A stretch of DNA of 64,000 bases from an uncultured Cryomorphaceae bacterium (GCA_902614915.1 CACMMX010000005.1:21724-85723); one strand, 5' to 3'. Numbered from the stretch's first letter, positions 7,887-17,580 are shown. The notes: a model not told the origin generated them from the sequence alone. Program-made: numbers and translations.

Positions 7887-10295
7887 TCAGAGCTCATAGC
7901 AGATGATGCTCTTACCCTGTCTTATTATAATGACAGGCATTCCTGTCTGACTTAGCCTTCCGGCAATGGCATGTGTTCCGGTGAACGTACCGTAAAGATT
8001 TCCATTCTTCAAGTTTACTGCTTTTATATTCTCTTGGGTTCGTATTAAGCCAGTGCCTCCGGGATAGCAATAAACGTCTTGAATTCCTTCTGCGGTAAAT
8101 ACTTGTGTTCTGTCTTCGTTTCTAACTTCCACAGTTTTATCGTTCCAAACCACCTTACCGTAATTTTCAAAAATCATACCGCTTAATTCGCCTAGATCAT
8201 GGGTATGAGAAAAGGATGTGCCGTCCCAATTTTGACGTTGTATTTCCCCTTCACTCCCTATTCTTTCCGCAAAAGGAATATCGCTGTTTTTGAGACTCCA
8301 AGGATTTAATGAAGTTGTCCATATCCCTGTGCTAAAACGAATTTCACCCCGTCTGTTCAAGATTAGTAGTTTTTGCGAGGTAGAAGTGACTATGTAGTCT
8401 TTTCCATTTTTTTGAAACAAGAAGGGCCTTTGAATCAATTTTGCCTCCGCCGCATGGCTATTCCAGCCTTTAATCAGATTCCCTTCACTCGAAAAATTAT
8501 AGAGTTTGCTGCCGGCAGGTACAAGAAACCTGTAGTTTCTATTTTTATCATAATCCAATACGCTTAGGCCAACGTCCGTGTTTTCAGGAAGCGTTATGGG
8601 ATAATTTTCTACATCTCTACCCAATAAATCTATGCAATGCAGCTGGGAACTTGTTGTAAAGATTAATTGGTATTTCTGATTCTTAAACAAATCCACTTGG
8701 TGCACTACTCCTATAATAGATTCGCTCAAAGACTTTTTCCATTCTACAACTCCGTCAGAGTTTATCCAATAAAGCGCATTTTTATCGTCTTGGACAATAA
8801 TATCGTACTTGTCCGTTCTATGATTTTTCACAAGCCAGGGTCCGGAACTAATAGTAGATTCAAGGGCGATAGACCAAAGGTAATTGCTAGTTTTAACCTC
8901 ATTTTGTTCCACTTCATACATCCTCGCATTTCCAAACGTGAGTGCATTTTTAACCGCTAAATTTCCATGAATTACATATTCGTTTGAGTGCTCATTAACG
9001 GGGAAATTCAAATAGCGGTTAATGGATTCGGAGGTGGCTTTCAGAGCAAGAGCAAAATGTCCTTTTTTGTCTATTCCTTTGGCTAAACCGTCTAAAGCTT
9101 TGACGCTGCTCCACGTCGCCTTTGCTGCTAATTCATTGGAATATACCTCTAATGTTTCTTGCGATGTTGAAACAAGTAGCCAATCTTTATAAATCATCCA
9201 AGATGGGGTGTTTAATTTTTTATACCACCATCCAAAGAGTGCACTGAATAGAAACTTATTTTGTTTTTTCAGCGTTCCAACCCTATGACCTTGAAATAGT
9301 TTAGATTCTTCACTAGCATTTTTCAATACCTTCTCTAATTCTTGATTGTCATTCAATTTCGCAGCAAGTACTTTTTCTTTACCGTACCCAATGTGCACGA
9401 AACTACCTTCAAACCAAGTTGATGCAGTCATAGGGTCCAAATTCAAAGGTTCTAAGACGGACAATGCCTGTTTTAAGCGTTGTTTCTTCCCTCTGAAGAT
9501 ATTGAAGCTGCGAATCCATTCAGAAGTATTTCCAACGTTCATTTTTACAGCATGTGATGAAGATGCGGCAACAACTTCACTCACTGCAGTATTTGTGAAA
9601 GATTCATGGAATGTGCTTAAAAATACATGTGCAGAATCTGGATTTATACTTACGGATGTTATTAGTACTCGACCTTGCCCAAAATCCATATCTAACTCAG
9701 ACCAAACGGCTAAATTTTCCATCCAACTCCAATCTTCACCTACGAACCATTTTCCTACTGCACTTAGCTCCTCATGTTGAATAAATAAATTCAGCGCATC
9801 CAAAGAATTTGCATTAATCCAAAGCTTATTGAAGGCCTTATTATTGGCAATATTAAATCCGCTTTTAGATTGGTTCAAAGCATTTTGAATCAGTATTTTA
9901 CTTGAACTTATCGCAAAAGCATTTTTATGATACAATGCGAAATAATTGGAGTCTAGGGACAGTATTACATCTTCTTCCAATATTTTGATTGAGCTGCTGT
10001 CGTGAAGGGTGGTTGTCCATATCCAATCCATTTTTTCCGCACCCGAATTGCACAAAGCACCGGTCCAAACGCCTTTTTTGATGCCTAGTAATTTTTCAAT
10101 GGGTACACTCTGTGCTAAAGGAATTTTGGTCGAATCGGCAAATTGTGACCATTCACTTGCTTGATTGATTCTGAGGATTACCGCACTGTTTATCGGTAAA
10201 AACAGCGTGGACGGATTTGATATAGGGGCAGTAGAACAGCTGACGGAAATTGCTATAAATAGAGTGAATATCCAAGATAAACTTCGGTATTTCAT
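7887..10295 (-). CDS. Large lipoprotein with DUF3352-like N-terminus and propeller-like C-terminus
   Basis: An 802-residue protein with a lipobox (ISVSC, Cys at about residue 20). The N-terminal 450 residues resemble the DUF3352-like surface proteins of Bacteroidota. The C-terminal half (about 470-800) has repeated short beta motifs such as WINSDGVVEWKK and ILNRRGEIRFS, resembling a WD40/PQQ-type propeller. The function is unknown. It lies just downstream of rnhB on the same strand, after a nested hairpin. It is probably anchored in the envelope and may bind proteins or glycans. Confidence 0.6.
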   Translation of the reverse strand: MKYRSLSWIFTLFIAISVSCSTAPISNPSTLFLPINSAVILRINQASEWSQFADSTKIPLAQSVPIEKLLGIKKGVWTGALCNSGAEKMDWIWTTTLHDSSSIKILEEDVILSLDSNYFALYHKNAFAISSSKILIQNALNQSKSGFNIANNKAFNKLWINANSLDALNLFIQHEELSAVGKWFVGEDWSWMENLAVWSELDMDFGQGRVLITSVSINPDSAHVFLSTFHESFTNTAVSEVVAASSSHAVKMNVGNTSEWIRSFNIFRGKKQRLKQALSVLEPLNLDPMTASTWFEGSFVHIGYGKEKVLAAKLNDNQELEKVLKNASEESKLFQGHRVGTLKKQNKFLFSALFGWWYKKLNTPSWMIYKDWLLVSTSQETLEVYSNELAAKATWSSVKALDGLAKGIDKKGHFALALKATSESINRYLNFPVNEHSNEYVIHGNLAVKNALTFGNARMYEVEQNEVKTSNYLWSIALESTISSGPWLVKNHRTDKYDIIVQDDKNALYWINSDGVVEWKKSLSESIIGVVHQVDLFKNQKYQLIFTTSSQLHCIDLLGRDVENYPITLPENTDVGLSVLDYDKNRNYRFLVPAGSKLYNFSSEGNLIKGWNSHAAEAKLIQRPFLFQKNGKDYIVTSTSQKLLILNRRGEIRFSTGIWTTSLNPWSLKNSDIPFAERIGSEGEIQRQNWDGTSFSHTHDLGELSGMIFENYGKVVWNDKTVEVRNEDRTQVFTAEGIQDVYCYPGGTGLIRTQENIKAVNLKNGNLYGTFTGTHAIAGRLSQTGMPVIIIRQGKSIICYEL

Positions 10296-10319
10296 GAACT
10301 AGTGCTTTATTTCAAAGCT

Positions 10320-10356
10320 AATGCCCTCTTCAAGGCACTCCTTGTAAAAGGGCATT
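10320..10356. repeat. Nested hairpin between rnhB and the large lipoprotein gene
   Basis: An outer 8-bp perfect stem (AATGCCCT/AGGGCATT) encloses a second 5-bp stem (CAAGG/CCTTG) with a CACT loop. It sits 27 nt downstream of the rnhB stop. On the minus strand no U-tract follows, so it is a poor intrinsic terminator in the direction of rnhB; a short T5 run follows on the plus strand. It could be an mRNA 3'-end or processing structure. Confidence 0.4.
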
Positions 10357-10382
10357 CAGTTTTTCACAAATCAACATTGACT

Positions 10383-10987
10383 TTAAGTATCGAATAAATT
10401 CAGTTGACTTGGTAATAATTGAAAGCTCAAACGGTGGTGGGGTGTCACTCCGAATTTACGAATGGCATCGCGATGCTCCTTGGTTGGATATCCGGCGTTC
10501 TTTTCCCAACCATATCCGGGATAATCCTGCGCAAGTTTATTCATATACTCGTCTCTGTAAGTTTTAGCAAGTATTGATGCAGCGGCAATATTTAGGTAGG
10601 TCGCATCCCCTTTTACGTGACAGTGGTAGGGTATGTCTTGAATGGGCTTAAAGCGGTTACCGTCAACCGAGATGAAATCGGGTTTTTGTTCGAGTTTTTG
10701 GATGCTTCGTTGCATGGCTAAAATACTCGCATTTAAAATATTGATTTCATCAATTTTTTTTGGAGATACATGCGCTACAGCATAAGCTACAGCCTCCTTT
10801 TCAATTATGTATCTGAGCTCGTTGCGCTTGTTTTTTTGCTTAATTGTTTTGAGTCATTCAAGGTAGGATGTGTAAAATTAGGCGGTAATATCACGGCAGC
10901 GGCGGTAACAGGACCACATAAACAACCTCTTCCGGCTTCATCGGTACCTGCCTCAAAAAGTGCATTAATTTTATGTTGTAGTTTCAT
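10383..10987 (-). pseudogene. rnhB: Ribonuclease HII, broken by a frameshift in a homopolymer
   Basis: RNase HII cleaves RNA in RNA/DNA hybrids and removes misincorporated ribonucleotides. The N-terminal part (from 10987) shows the signature [19 protein letters not shown] and then NDSKQLSKK, after which the frame is lost at a T7 tract on the plus strand (10831-10837; A7 in the mRNA). Adding one A restores the reading [17 protein letters not shown] and continues through ILNASILAMQRS to the conserved C-terminal GYPTKEHRDAIRKFGVTPHHR. The corrected product is 201 residues, the normal length. The start overlaps the glycosyltransferase stop (ATGA). This may be a sequencing error, a true mutation, or a gene read by slippage at A7. 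Confidence 0.85.
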
Positions 10988-12066
10988 TCTTTGAGAGCAT
11001 CAATAAACGGTTGTGCACTTTTCTCCCAATCAAAATCGTCTCCACGTTTCAATGATAGCTGGCTCCAGTGGTCATATTCGCTAATCATTTTTTGTAATCC
11101 TTGAGTCCAAGCATCTACATTATAGGTTGGAAGTAATAAACCTGATTCCCCCACGACTTCTATAATAGCGCTGTTCTTGGAAGCAATTATTGGCGTTCCA
11201 CATTGCATGGCTTCCACTAGAGGAATACCAAAACCTTCCATAGCACTCGGCATACAATAGGCCGTTGCACCTCTGTAGAGCATTTCTAAATCGTTATCAT
11301 TAAGTCTGCCTAGCCATTCTATTCGCGATGAATGATTTAATCTTTGCAGATCGTACTGAAAATCTAAATCCTTAAAGAGTTCTGCCCCTGCGATTTTTAG
11401 CGTATGTTTTTGCTCTGTATTTTGACTACACCACCGATCAAATGCTTTAATAAGTGTGATGAGATTCTTCCGCGGTGCGATAGCACCTACCGCACAAAAA
11501 TAGTTGTTTGTAAATCTAGATTTTCCCGGGGAAAATTCTCGTTGCGGAGCATTGGGCGTGACTATTATTTTTTCTTTTGAAATACCATAAGACGAAACAA
11601 TATCATTTTTACTCCAATTACTTACTGTGAAGAGTTTTGCGGCGATTCGTGCTCCTCTTTTGATATTTTTTCGATAATACTTCGCTACATTTGATTTTAT
11701 CCATTCTGGATGATGCTCAAAGTTGAGGTCATGTATAGTTATCCATTGCGCTATTGGCGTTTGTGCTGGGAGTCCATCAGGCGACCAATACAAATCAGCG
11801 CCAATAGTTTTGAGTTTCTTTGGTACAGAGAAGTCATTCCAGACTTTCCAAAGTATCGGGTGACGCGCTATTGGACTTACTACAATGAAGTTAACATTGG
11901 AGAAATTTAAGCCAAGAGAATCAAATTCTACTTTGCGATCAAGAAGTAGAAAAAAAATATGCTCAGGAAAGGCTAGAATAATTTGTTGTAGCATTTTTAG
12001 AGTATATATGCCCGTTCCTTCTAATTTCCCCGGTATAAGCCAACGCGCATTTACAGCTACTTTCAT
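10984..12066 (-). CDS. Family 4-like glycosyltransferase (GT-B, group 1)
   Basis: A 360-residue GT-B glycosyltransferase. The C-terminal half has the group 1 pattern: GAIAPRKNL (about residue 192), the E-x7-E-like [23 protein letters not shown] segment, and an EVVG...LLPTYN end. It probably transfers a sugar from an NDP-sugar donor to a lipid-linked or surface glycan. It is divergent from the polysaccharide export cluster starting at 12138, which suggests a shared role in surface glycan synthesis. The start at 12066 follows a TACATTTG promoter box by only 4 nt. Confidence 0.88.
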   Translation of the reverse strand: MKVAVNARWLIPGKLEGTGIYTLKMLQQIILAFPEHIFFLLLDRKVEFDSLGLNFSNVNFIVVSPIARHPILWKVWNDFSVPKKLKTIGADLYWSPDGLPAQTPIAQWITIHDLNFEHHPEWIKSNVAKYYRKNIKRGARIAAKLFTVSNWSKNDIVSSYGISKEKIIVTPNAPQREFSPGKSRFTNNYFCAVGAIAPRKNLITLIKAFDRWCSQNTEQKHTLKIAGAELFKDLDFQYDLQRLNHSSRIEWLGRLNDNDLEMLYRGATAYCMPSAMEGFGIPLVEAMQCGTPIIASKNSAIIEVVGESGLLLPTYNVDAWTQGLQKMISEYDHWSQLSLKRGDDFDWEKSAQPFIDALKE

Positions 12067-12070
12067 CTTT

Positions 12071-12078
12071 CAAATGTA
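12071..12078 (-). promoter_or_regulatory. -7 promoter box (TACATTTG) 4 nt before the glycosyltransferase
   Basis: A full TAnnTTTG match on the minus strand, separated by AAAG from the ATG. The predicted transcription start would fall at or next to the start codon. No clear -33 TTG is seen at the usual spacing. Confidence 0.4.
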
Positions 12079-12137
12079 CAAAAGCCAAGTTCTACACGTT
12101 AGTAAAACGGTATATTCGCTACCAATTCATATTAACC

Positions 12138-13469
12138 ATGTTTAAAAGAATCAAACAATTTACCGATAGCCCTACTGGTTATGTTTTAGCAAAAGGTGGG
12201 TCCATCGTGTTATTATTCAAAGTGTTTGGGGCCTTAGGAGGATATGTTCTTCTCTACAGTCTTGGTATAGCAGGAGGCGAAGCCGCAATTGGTATTTATG
12301 AAGTAGCATATACAATAGTAATTATAGGCTCTGCACTATCTAGATGGGGTTTAGATACAGTTATAGTTCGTGAAATGGCGCGAGACCAACATTCTGGTTT
12401 GGCGAGTAGGGCTCTGTATCTATCAATTCTTAAAAGGGTGGTAATTTTATCAGTAGTGTGGACAATATTGGTTTTCTCAGCATCTTCATTACTTACAAAT
12501 CTCTTTTTTAATGACACACCAGCTAACGTTCTTACTACGGCAGCATTTTCTATCATCCCATTCACTTTAATGCTACTAAACGCCGAGGTTTTCCGTGCCA
12601 TGGGTAAATCTCTATTGTTTTCAATCAACCAGCATGGTACCATCTATGTATTGATAGGAATACTTATTACTGTTGTTCCTTTTCCTAAAGAGTATACTGC
12701 AGCAGCTACAGCACAAATCACACTTCTATTATTACTAGGCCTTTCAGGTTTATTTTTCTTATTATCAACAGTTTATATTTTAATAAAAATGAGAGGAGAA
12801 CAGGCATCTTCCAAGGGGTGGAAAGGTCAGTTATTTTCTTTAGGAACTCCAATGCTTATTTCTTCCTCTCTTTTTCTAGTGATTAGTTGGTCAGATACGT
12901 TGATGCTCGGTTATTATTTACCGGAAAGTAAAGTAGGAGTATATCGTATCGTTTTTAAAATAGTCACTCTAATTACATTTACCCAATTTGCTTTGAATAC
13001 CGTCGTTGCACCAATCGTGAGTGCACTAAGAATGGATCGTGATCGGCTTCATGAGATGACTCATAAAGTGGCCCAATTGAATTTACTCACAGCAGGCCCG
13101 ATTTTTTTAATAGTACTCTTTTTTGGTTCCTTTCTAGTAAAGATTTTTGGTGTTGATAATCCTCAAATGGCTTATCCATGGTTGGTCATATTAGCGATTG
13201 GACAACTTATTAATGCCTTTGCAGGCCCAGTGATGAATATTCTCAATATGACAGGCTACGAAAAAAGTGCCCGAAATACTATGATGGTTATTGTTGTGCT
13301 AAATATTTTAATGAATTACGTACTCATCCCGTTTTACGGACCTTTAGGCGCGGCAATCGCTACAACCTTAACAATGGTCGGTTGGAATGTATGGGCTGCA
13401 ACTCTTGTCTATAAATTTCATGGAGTAATAGCAGTTCCATTTTTAACTCATATTCGTCGCGATGCGTAG
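12138..13469 (+). CDS. Polysaccharide flippase (Wzx/MATE-like, MOP superfamily)
   Basis: A 443-residue integral membrane protein with about 12-14 hydrophobic segments and the flippase-type start (TDSPTGYVLAKGGSIVLLFKVFG). It probably flips undecaprenyl-linked repeat units across the inner membrane. It overlaps the downstream sulfotransferase by 8 bp, and the next genes encode a chain-length regulator and an O-antigen ligase/polymerase. Together they make a short Wzx/Wzy-type surface polysaccharide operon. Confidence 0.88.
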   Translation: MFKRIKQFTDSPTGYVLAKGGSIVLLFKVFGALGGYVLLYSLGIAGGEAAIGIYEVAYTIVIIGSALSRWGLDTVIVREMARDQHSGLASRALYLSILKRVVILSVVWTILVFSASSLLTNLFFNDTPANVLTTAAFSIIPFTLMLLNAEVFRAMGKSLLFSINQHGTIYVLIGILITVVPFPKEYTAAATAQITLLLLLGLSGLFFLLSTVYILIKMRGEQASSKGWKGQLFSLGTPMLISSSLFLVISWSDTLMLGYYLPESKVGVYRIVFKIVTLITFTQFALNTVVAPIVSALRMDRDRLHEMTHKVAQLNLLTAGPIFLIVLFFGSFLVKIFGVDNPQMAYPWLVILAIGQLINAFAGPVMNILNMTGYEKSARNTMMVIVVLNILMNYVLIPFYGPLGAAIATTLTMVGWNVWAATLVYKFHGVIAVPFLTHIRRDA

Positions 13470-14370
13470 AGTAAATCTCTTTTTAATTGGCGCTGCAAAG
13501 TCAGGAACTACTGCTCTTTCGGAAGTTTTGAGTCATCATAAAGAAATAGCCTCTATGGTTATTAAAGAACCTGGACATTTTTGTACTGATATTTACGAGA
13601 AGGGATTTTCGAGGGAGTATGCAAAACTTCTTGGCTGGTCGGAGAAAGCATATTTTGAAAAGAATTTTCAAAAGCGACATATGTCTTTCATTAAGGATAG
13701 AGAAAACTATAATAGGTTAGTAGAAGAAACACCAGAATTGAGCTTTGTATTAGATGCTTCAACTGCGTATTTACCAAGTAAAAAAGCTGCAGAAAATATC
13801 GTTCACTACAATTCGAAGGCGAAGATTATCATTTGTTTACGAAATCCAATCACTCGTGCCTACAGTCATTTTAATATGGCTGTGAAGTACGGCAAAGAAA
13901 AGCGGTCTTTTTTAGAGGCGTTGAAAGCAGAAGCAGAAGTGAATGCCCGTTGGGGTTGGGAAGAATGTTATTTAGAGTTAGGTTTATATGCACCGCAAAT
14001 AAAACGATGGTTTCAGCATTTTGACAAAAATCAAATTCATATTATCTGGCACGAGGAATTGACAATAAACCCAATTAACACATTAAAAAAAGTTCAGAAT
14101 TTTCTTGCCTTATCAGAGCCATTTAAATCTGTCGAAGAAATACACGGTGCAGAAGTGCCTAAAAATAAATTTGCAAAGATATTGGTCAGTTTTTCTCCTA
14201 GAGGTTCTTCAATCCTGCCAGCCAACTTTAAGCGAATAGTAAAAAATCTATTACTTGCAAAACCTAAAGTAATTAATGACGCGGCTCGCTCATTTTTACT
14301 TCGTTATTTTGCAGCATCTATTAAAGAATTGGAAGACCTCTTAGGTAAGGATTTAACGCATTGGAAATAA
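13462..14370 (+). CDS. PAPS-dependent sulfotransferase
   Basis: A 302-residue sulfotransferase-family protein. The 5'-phosphosulfate loop is IGAAKSGTTAL (residues 8-18) and the 3'-phosphate-binding segment is ICLRNPITRAYSHF (about residue 122-135). Members transfer sulfate from PAPS to hydroxyls of glycans or other acceptors. Its overlap with a flippase and its place before Wzz and ligase genes suggest it sulfates the exported surface polysaccharide. This is an inference; sulfation of a lipid or small molecule is possible. Confidence 0.88.
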   Translation: MRRVNLFLIGAAKSGTTALSEVLSHHKEIASMVIKEPGHFCTDIYEKGFSREYAKLLGWSEKAYFEKNFQKRHMSFIKDRENYNRLVEETPELSFVLDASTAYLPSKKAAENIVHYNSKAKIIICLRNPITRAYSHFNMAVKYGKEKRSFLEALKAEAEVNARWGWEECYLELGLYAPQIKRWFQHFDKNQIHIIWHEELTINPINTLKKVQNFLALSEPFKSVEEIHGAEVPKNKFAKILVSFSPRGSSILPANFKRIVKNLLLAKPKVINDAARSFLLRYFAASIKELEDLLGKDLTHWK

Positions 14371-14377
14371 AGATATT

Positions 14378-15385
14378 ATGGAATATAGTAGCTCAAATTT
14401 GATTTCATTTGTTTATAAAAACAGAAAGCCAATTATCATCATACCATTCTTGGCAATGATTGTTACTGTTTTTTTTAGTGGCCCAAGATTTATTAAACCG
14501 CTTTTCCAATCACAAGTTATTCTCTTTCCATCTACAACCAATTCTGTATCAAAAGCCTTATTGCCTCAAACTAATGGATACGGTGATGAAGATATTTTTG
14601 AATATGGTGATGAGCAGCAAGCTGAGCAACTGCTTCAAATCTTAAGTTCAGGAGAGATACGTGATAGCGTGATAGCCAAATTTGATTTGATGAATCATTA
14701 CGATATAGATAAAAAATCAGATTATCCTCGGACAAAATTATTTAAGGAATATGAGAATAAAATTGAATTCGTACGAACACAATTTATGGCTGTAGAGATT
14801 AATGTTTTAGATACTGACCCTCAATTGGCTGCTGAAATTGCGAATTACATCTACAAGTTAGTAGATAAGGTAAAACGTCGTGTAGCAAAAGGTCGTGCTG
14901 AAATCGGCCTTCAGATTGTAGAGATTGAATATCGGAGTCTACAAAGTGAAATACAGGTAATGGAGGATAAAATCACCAAACTTAGGTTCAAAGGTGTACA
15001 TGACTACGAAAGCCAGAGTGCTGTATTTAATGAGCAGTATGCTATTGCGCTTGCGTCAGGCGCTCCTCCAATAAGATTGAAAAAATTAGAAACGCGTTTA
15101 GATACTTTAGCAAAGTACGGCGGAAAGTACGTAGCCTTACGTGATGAGCTTCAACTTTTGAAGGAAGAAGAAGTAAAGCTCAAGACTAAGTTTGATCAGG
15201 CTAAGGTGGATGTAAATCAGAATTTACCAGCTACTTTTAAAGTGGATGAGGCTCGTCCAGCAGAGCGCAAAACGTATCCCAAACGTAGTGTTCTTATTCT
15301 AGCGATTGGTTTTACAACTTTCATCTTTGTGGTCTTTCTATTATTGGTTAGGAAGACGTTACTAGAATTTCACGCTAAAGCCTAG
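14378..15385 (+). CDS. Wzz-type polysaccharide chain-length determinant
   Basis: A 335-residue protein with the polysaccharide co-polymerase layout: a transmembrane helix at about 20-37, a long periplasmic coiled-coil region (about 60-300) and a C-terminal helix (about 307-327) preceded by the Pro-containing ARPAERKTYPKRS segment. It lacks a cytoplasmic tyrosine kinase domain. It likely sets chain length for the polymerase encoded next. Its TAG stop overlaps the GTG start of the following gene. Confidence 0.85.
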   Translation: MEYSSSNLISFVYKNRKPIIIIPFLAMIVTVFFSGPRFIKPLFQSQVILFPSTTNSVSKALLPQTNGYGDEDIFEYGDEQQAEQLLQILSSGEIRDSVIAKFDLMNHYDIDKKSDYPRTKLFKEYENKIEFVRTQFMAVEINVLDTDPQLAAEIANYIYKLVDKVKRRVAKGRAEIGLQIVEIEYRSLQSEIQVMEDKITKLRFKGVHDYESQSAVFNEQYAIALASGAPPIRLKKLETRLDTLAKYGGKYVALRDELQLLKEEEVKLKTKFDQAKVDVNQNLPATFKVDEARPAERKTYPKRSVLILAIGFTTFIFVVFLLLVRKTLLEFHAKA

Positions 15386-16809
15386 TGCTCAAATCGGTTC
15401 AAATAACGAATAAAGGGTTAGTTGTTCTTGCAGGAGTAATTCTATCATTAATTTCTTTAGTGATAGCTTTTGAACGGTGGGAACTATTGTTATTACCTCT
15501 AGGAATGCTTGTTGTCTGGCTAACATTGCACAGGCTAGATTGGGCAATGTGGTTTGTAGTCGCCGCAACCCCTTTATCCGTCACTCTAACAAATTTAACT
15601 GGTGGCTCAGGCTTGTCTTTACCGACTGAACCTTTACTTGTGTTGATTACAGTATTAGTGACAATCAAAATGGCATTCTATGGAGAGTTTGACAAGCGTC
15701 TCATTAAACATCCAATTTCTACAGCGATTTATGTTTATTTGGTCTGGATGTTGTTCACTGTAATTACATCACAACTTCCTATAGTTTCGATAAAGCAATG
15801 GATTACACGTGTTTGGTTTATAATACCATATTATTTTTTTCTAGGCCATATTTTCTTACAAAATCCTAAAAATTGTATTCGTTTTTTATGGATTTTTTTA
15901 ATTCCTCTGATTATAGCATGTTGCTATACCATTATTATCCATAGCCAATATGGTTTTACTAAAAAAACCTCTACATGGGTTATGTTTCCGCTATTCAAAG
16001 AGCATACTTCGTATGGTGCTGTTTTGGCTCTGTTTTACCCTGCTGCTATTTATCTAGCTTTTCGTAAAGCAACTTGGGGCTTAAAAGTAATGGCTTCTCT
16101 AATCCTCATCATCCTTACTGTTGCTCTAGTTTTATCCTACACACGTGCGGCGTGGCTTTCTCTTGTCGGTGCGGGCTTAGTATACCTTATTTACCTTTTT
16201 CGTATGTCCAAATCTTTAGTTTGGACTTTGATTGCAATGATAAGCTTAATTACGTTGTTTAACTTCTCTTTGATAAGTTCTAAGTTTGAAAGAAATACTA
16301 CCGATTCTTCTGATGACTTCAATGAACACATTGCATCCGTCACCAACATAAGCACTGATGCTTCTAACTTGGAACGCATTAATCGCTGGAAGTGTGCTTT
16401 ACGGATGTTTGAGGAACGTCCTCTTTTTGGTCACGGTCCAGGTACTTATATGTTTCTGTATGCTCCATATCAGAAGCCGTTTGATAAAACAATAATCTCA
16501 ACTAACTTAGGAAACCGGGGTAATGCGCATAGTGAATATCTGGGATCGCTTGCTGAATCAGGAATTTTTGGATTAGCTACATATTTAGCCTTAATCATTT
16601 CAGTTGTTTTTGTTGCTATTAATACTTATCAGCGTATTAATCAGGGTTGGCTTCGGGGACTGCTTCGTTTGGCTTTTTTGGGCTTGATAACCTATTATTT
16701 GCATGGGTTTCTTAATAATTTTTTAGACATTGACAAGGCAAGCGCTCCTTTTTGGGGCTTTACAGCCATGATTGCATCCCTTTCAATTAATTATCCTTCA
16801 AAGACCTAG
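15385..16809 (+). CDS. O-antigen ligase/polymerase family membrane protein
   Basis: A 474-residue protein with about 10-12 membrane segments and the Wzy_C/WaaL-type periplasmic region: LERINRWKCALRMFEERPLFGHGPGT with NAHSEYLGSLAESGIFGL (about residues 325-400). Members join or polymerise undecaprenyl-linked glycans. It starts at GTG overlapping the wzz stop. It is the last gene of the polysaccharide cluster; ligase and polymerase roles cannot be told apart from sequence. Confidence 0.88.
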   Translation: MLKSVQITNKGLVVLAGVILSLISLVIAFERWELLLLPLGMLVVWLTLHRLDWAMWFVVAATPLSVTLTNLTGGSGLSLPTEPLLVLITVLVTIKMAFYGEFDKRLIKHPISTAIYVYLVWMLFTVITSQLPIVSIKQWITRVWFIIPYYFFLGHIFLQNPKNCIRFLWIFLIPLIIACCYTIIIHSQYGFTKKTSTWVMFPLFKEHTSYGAVLALFYPAAIYLAFRKATWGLKVMASLILIILTVALVLSYTRAAWLSLVGAGLVYLIYLFRMSKSLVWTLIAMISLITLFNFSLISSKFERNTTDSSDDFNEHIASVTNISTDASNLERINRWKCALRMFEERPLFGHGPGTYMFLYAPYQKPFDKTIISTNLGNRGNAHSEYLGSLAESGIFGLATYLALIISVVFVAINTYQRINQGWLRGLLRLAFLGLITYYLHGFLNNFLDIDKASAPFWGFTAMIASLSINYPSKT

Positions 16810-17033
16810 AATTACCTATGTAATTATCGTTTGAATTTGCTAAAACTTCTTAATCATTTACTTTGGGTTAGTAATTATTTTATTTATTGATATTAAAATG
16901 AGCAAACTTTTTTATTTCCTAACAATAACTTTTGAACTCAGCCAATAATATAGCTGTCAAAGACTATAGAAAGCGGGATATTTGCATGAAAGTAAACTTA
17001 TATTTTAGGTAATCAAACCATTCACCTCTCACT
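16810..17033. other. A+T-rich intergenic stretch, nothing clear
   Basis: Between the polysaccharide operon and a small minus-strand reading frame. A short hairpin at 16810-16825 (AATTAC/GTAATT) directly follows the ligase stop but lacks a U-tract. I see no RNA gene or coding frame here. Confidence 0.4.
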
Positions 17034-17180
17034 CTATTTTTCGAATTTGTAACCTTCTTCCCAAGGAAGCTTTTTACCTTTATTTTTTCTTTTGTAAGCT
17101 TTGACTGATTTTTCTACTCCTAGTGTTATCTTACCAACAGCATCTACAGCAACCTTTCCTGTTAATCCTTCATTTTCCAT
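17034..17180 (-). CDS. Small basic protein of 48 residues, unknown
   Basis: A minus-strand frame from ATG at 17180 to TAG at 17034. The product begins MENEGLTGKVAVDAVGKIT, is lysine-rich (KAYKRKNKGKKLPWEEG) and has no membrane segment. Amphipathic spacing and a non-random composition favour a real gene, but I recognise no family. It is divergent from the gene at 17220 with 39 bp between them. Moderate confidence only. Confidence 0.4.
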   Translation of the reverse strand: MENEGLTGKVAVDAVGKITLGVEKSVKAYKRKNKGKKLPWEEGYKFEK

Positions 17181-17219
17181 ATATTTTTAGCAAATTGACG
17201 TTTACAACTATTCTAATCT

Positions 17220-17570
17220 ATGAAACACATCCCCATTATATTATCTCTTCAAAATACTTTTGGTGAAAGCGCCATATCCCGTAAAGAGATAAATTCCTTT
17301 CAAGAGAAATATCAATGCGTGATTGAGAATGATTGGTTGGAGTTTGATGAAACAGAAGATTGTTTTTACCTAACACCAGAGCTGTTAGATTATAAGCAGC
17401 CGCACTCTGATGAGACCTATGAAGTGCTAGGCCTCGGTAATCTTGAGGATAAAATAGTTGATGCCTTAGAACGCGGTAAATTAATCCCATGGGGGAAGCT
17501 TGCAATTGCTATGTGGTTCTGTTTCTTGTTTATTGTGATTTACGTTATAATAGAAGCCGTACTCAAATAA
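17220..17570 (+). CDS. Hypothetical tail-anchored protein
   Basis: 116 residues. The N-terminal soluble part is rich in acidic residues and resembles a small winged-helix-like domain (AISRKEINSFQEKYQ). A single C-terminal hydrophobic helix (about residues 93-113) would anchor it in the membrane with the N-terminus in the cytoplasm. No family is recognised. It is convergent with efp, 10 bp away. Confidence 0.5.
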   Translation: MKHIPIILSLQNTFGESAISRKEINSFQEKYQCVIENDWLEFDETEDCFYLTPELLDYKQPHSDETYEVLGLGNLEDKIVDALERGKLIPWGKLAIAMWFCFLFIVIYVIIEAVLK

Positions 17571-17580
17571 AAAGAACCAC

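Noticed and set aside
10770..10994. Plus-strand frame opposite rnhB as a separate gene
   Set aside because: It is antisense to clearly conserved RNase HII codons and has no recognised features.
16810..16825. Hairpin AATTAC/GTAATT after the O-antigen ligase as a terminator
   Set aside because: Short A+T-only-like stem with no U-tract; may form by chance in this composition.
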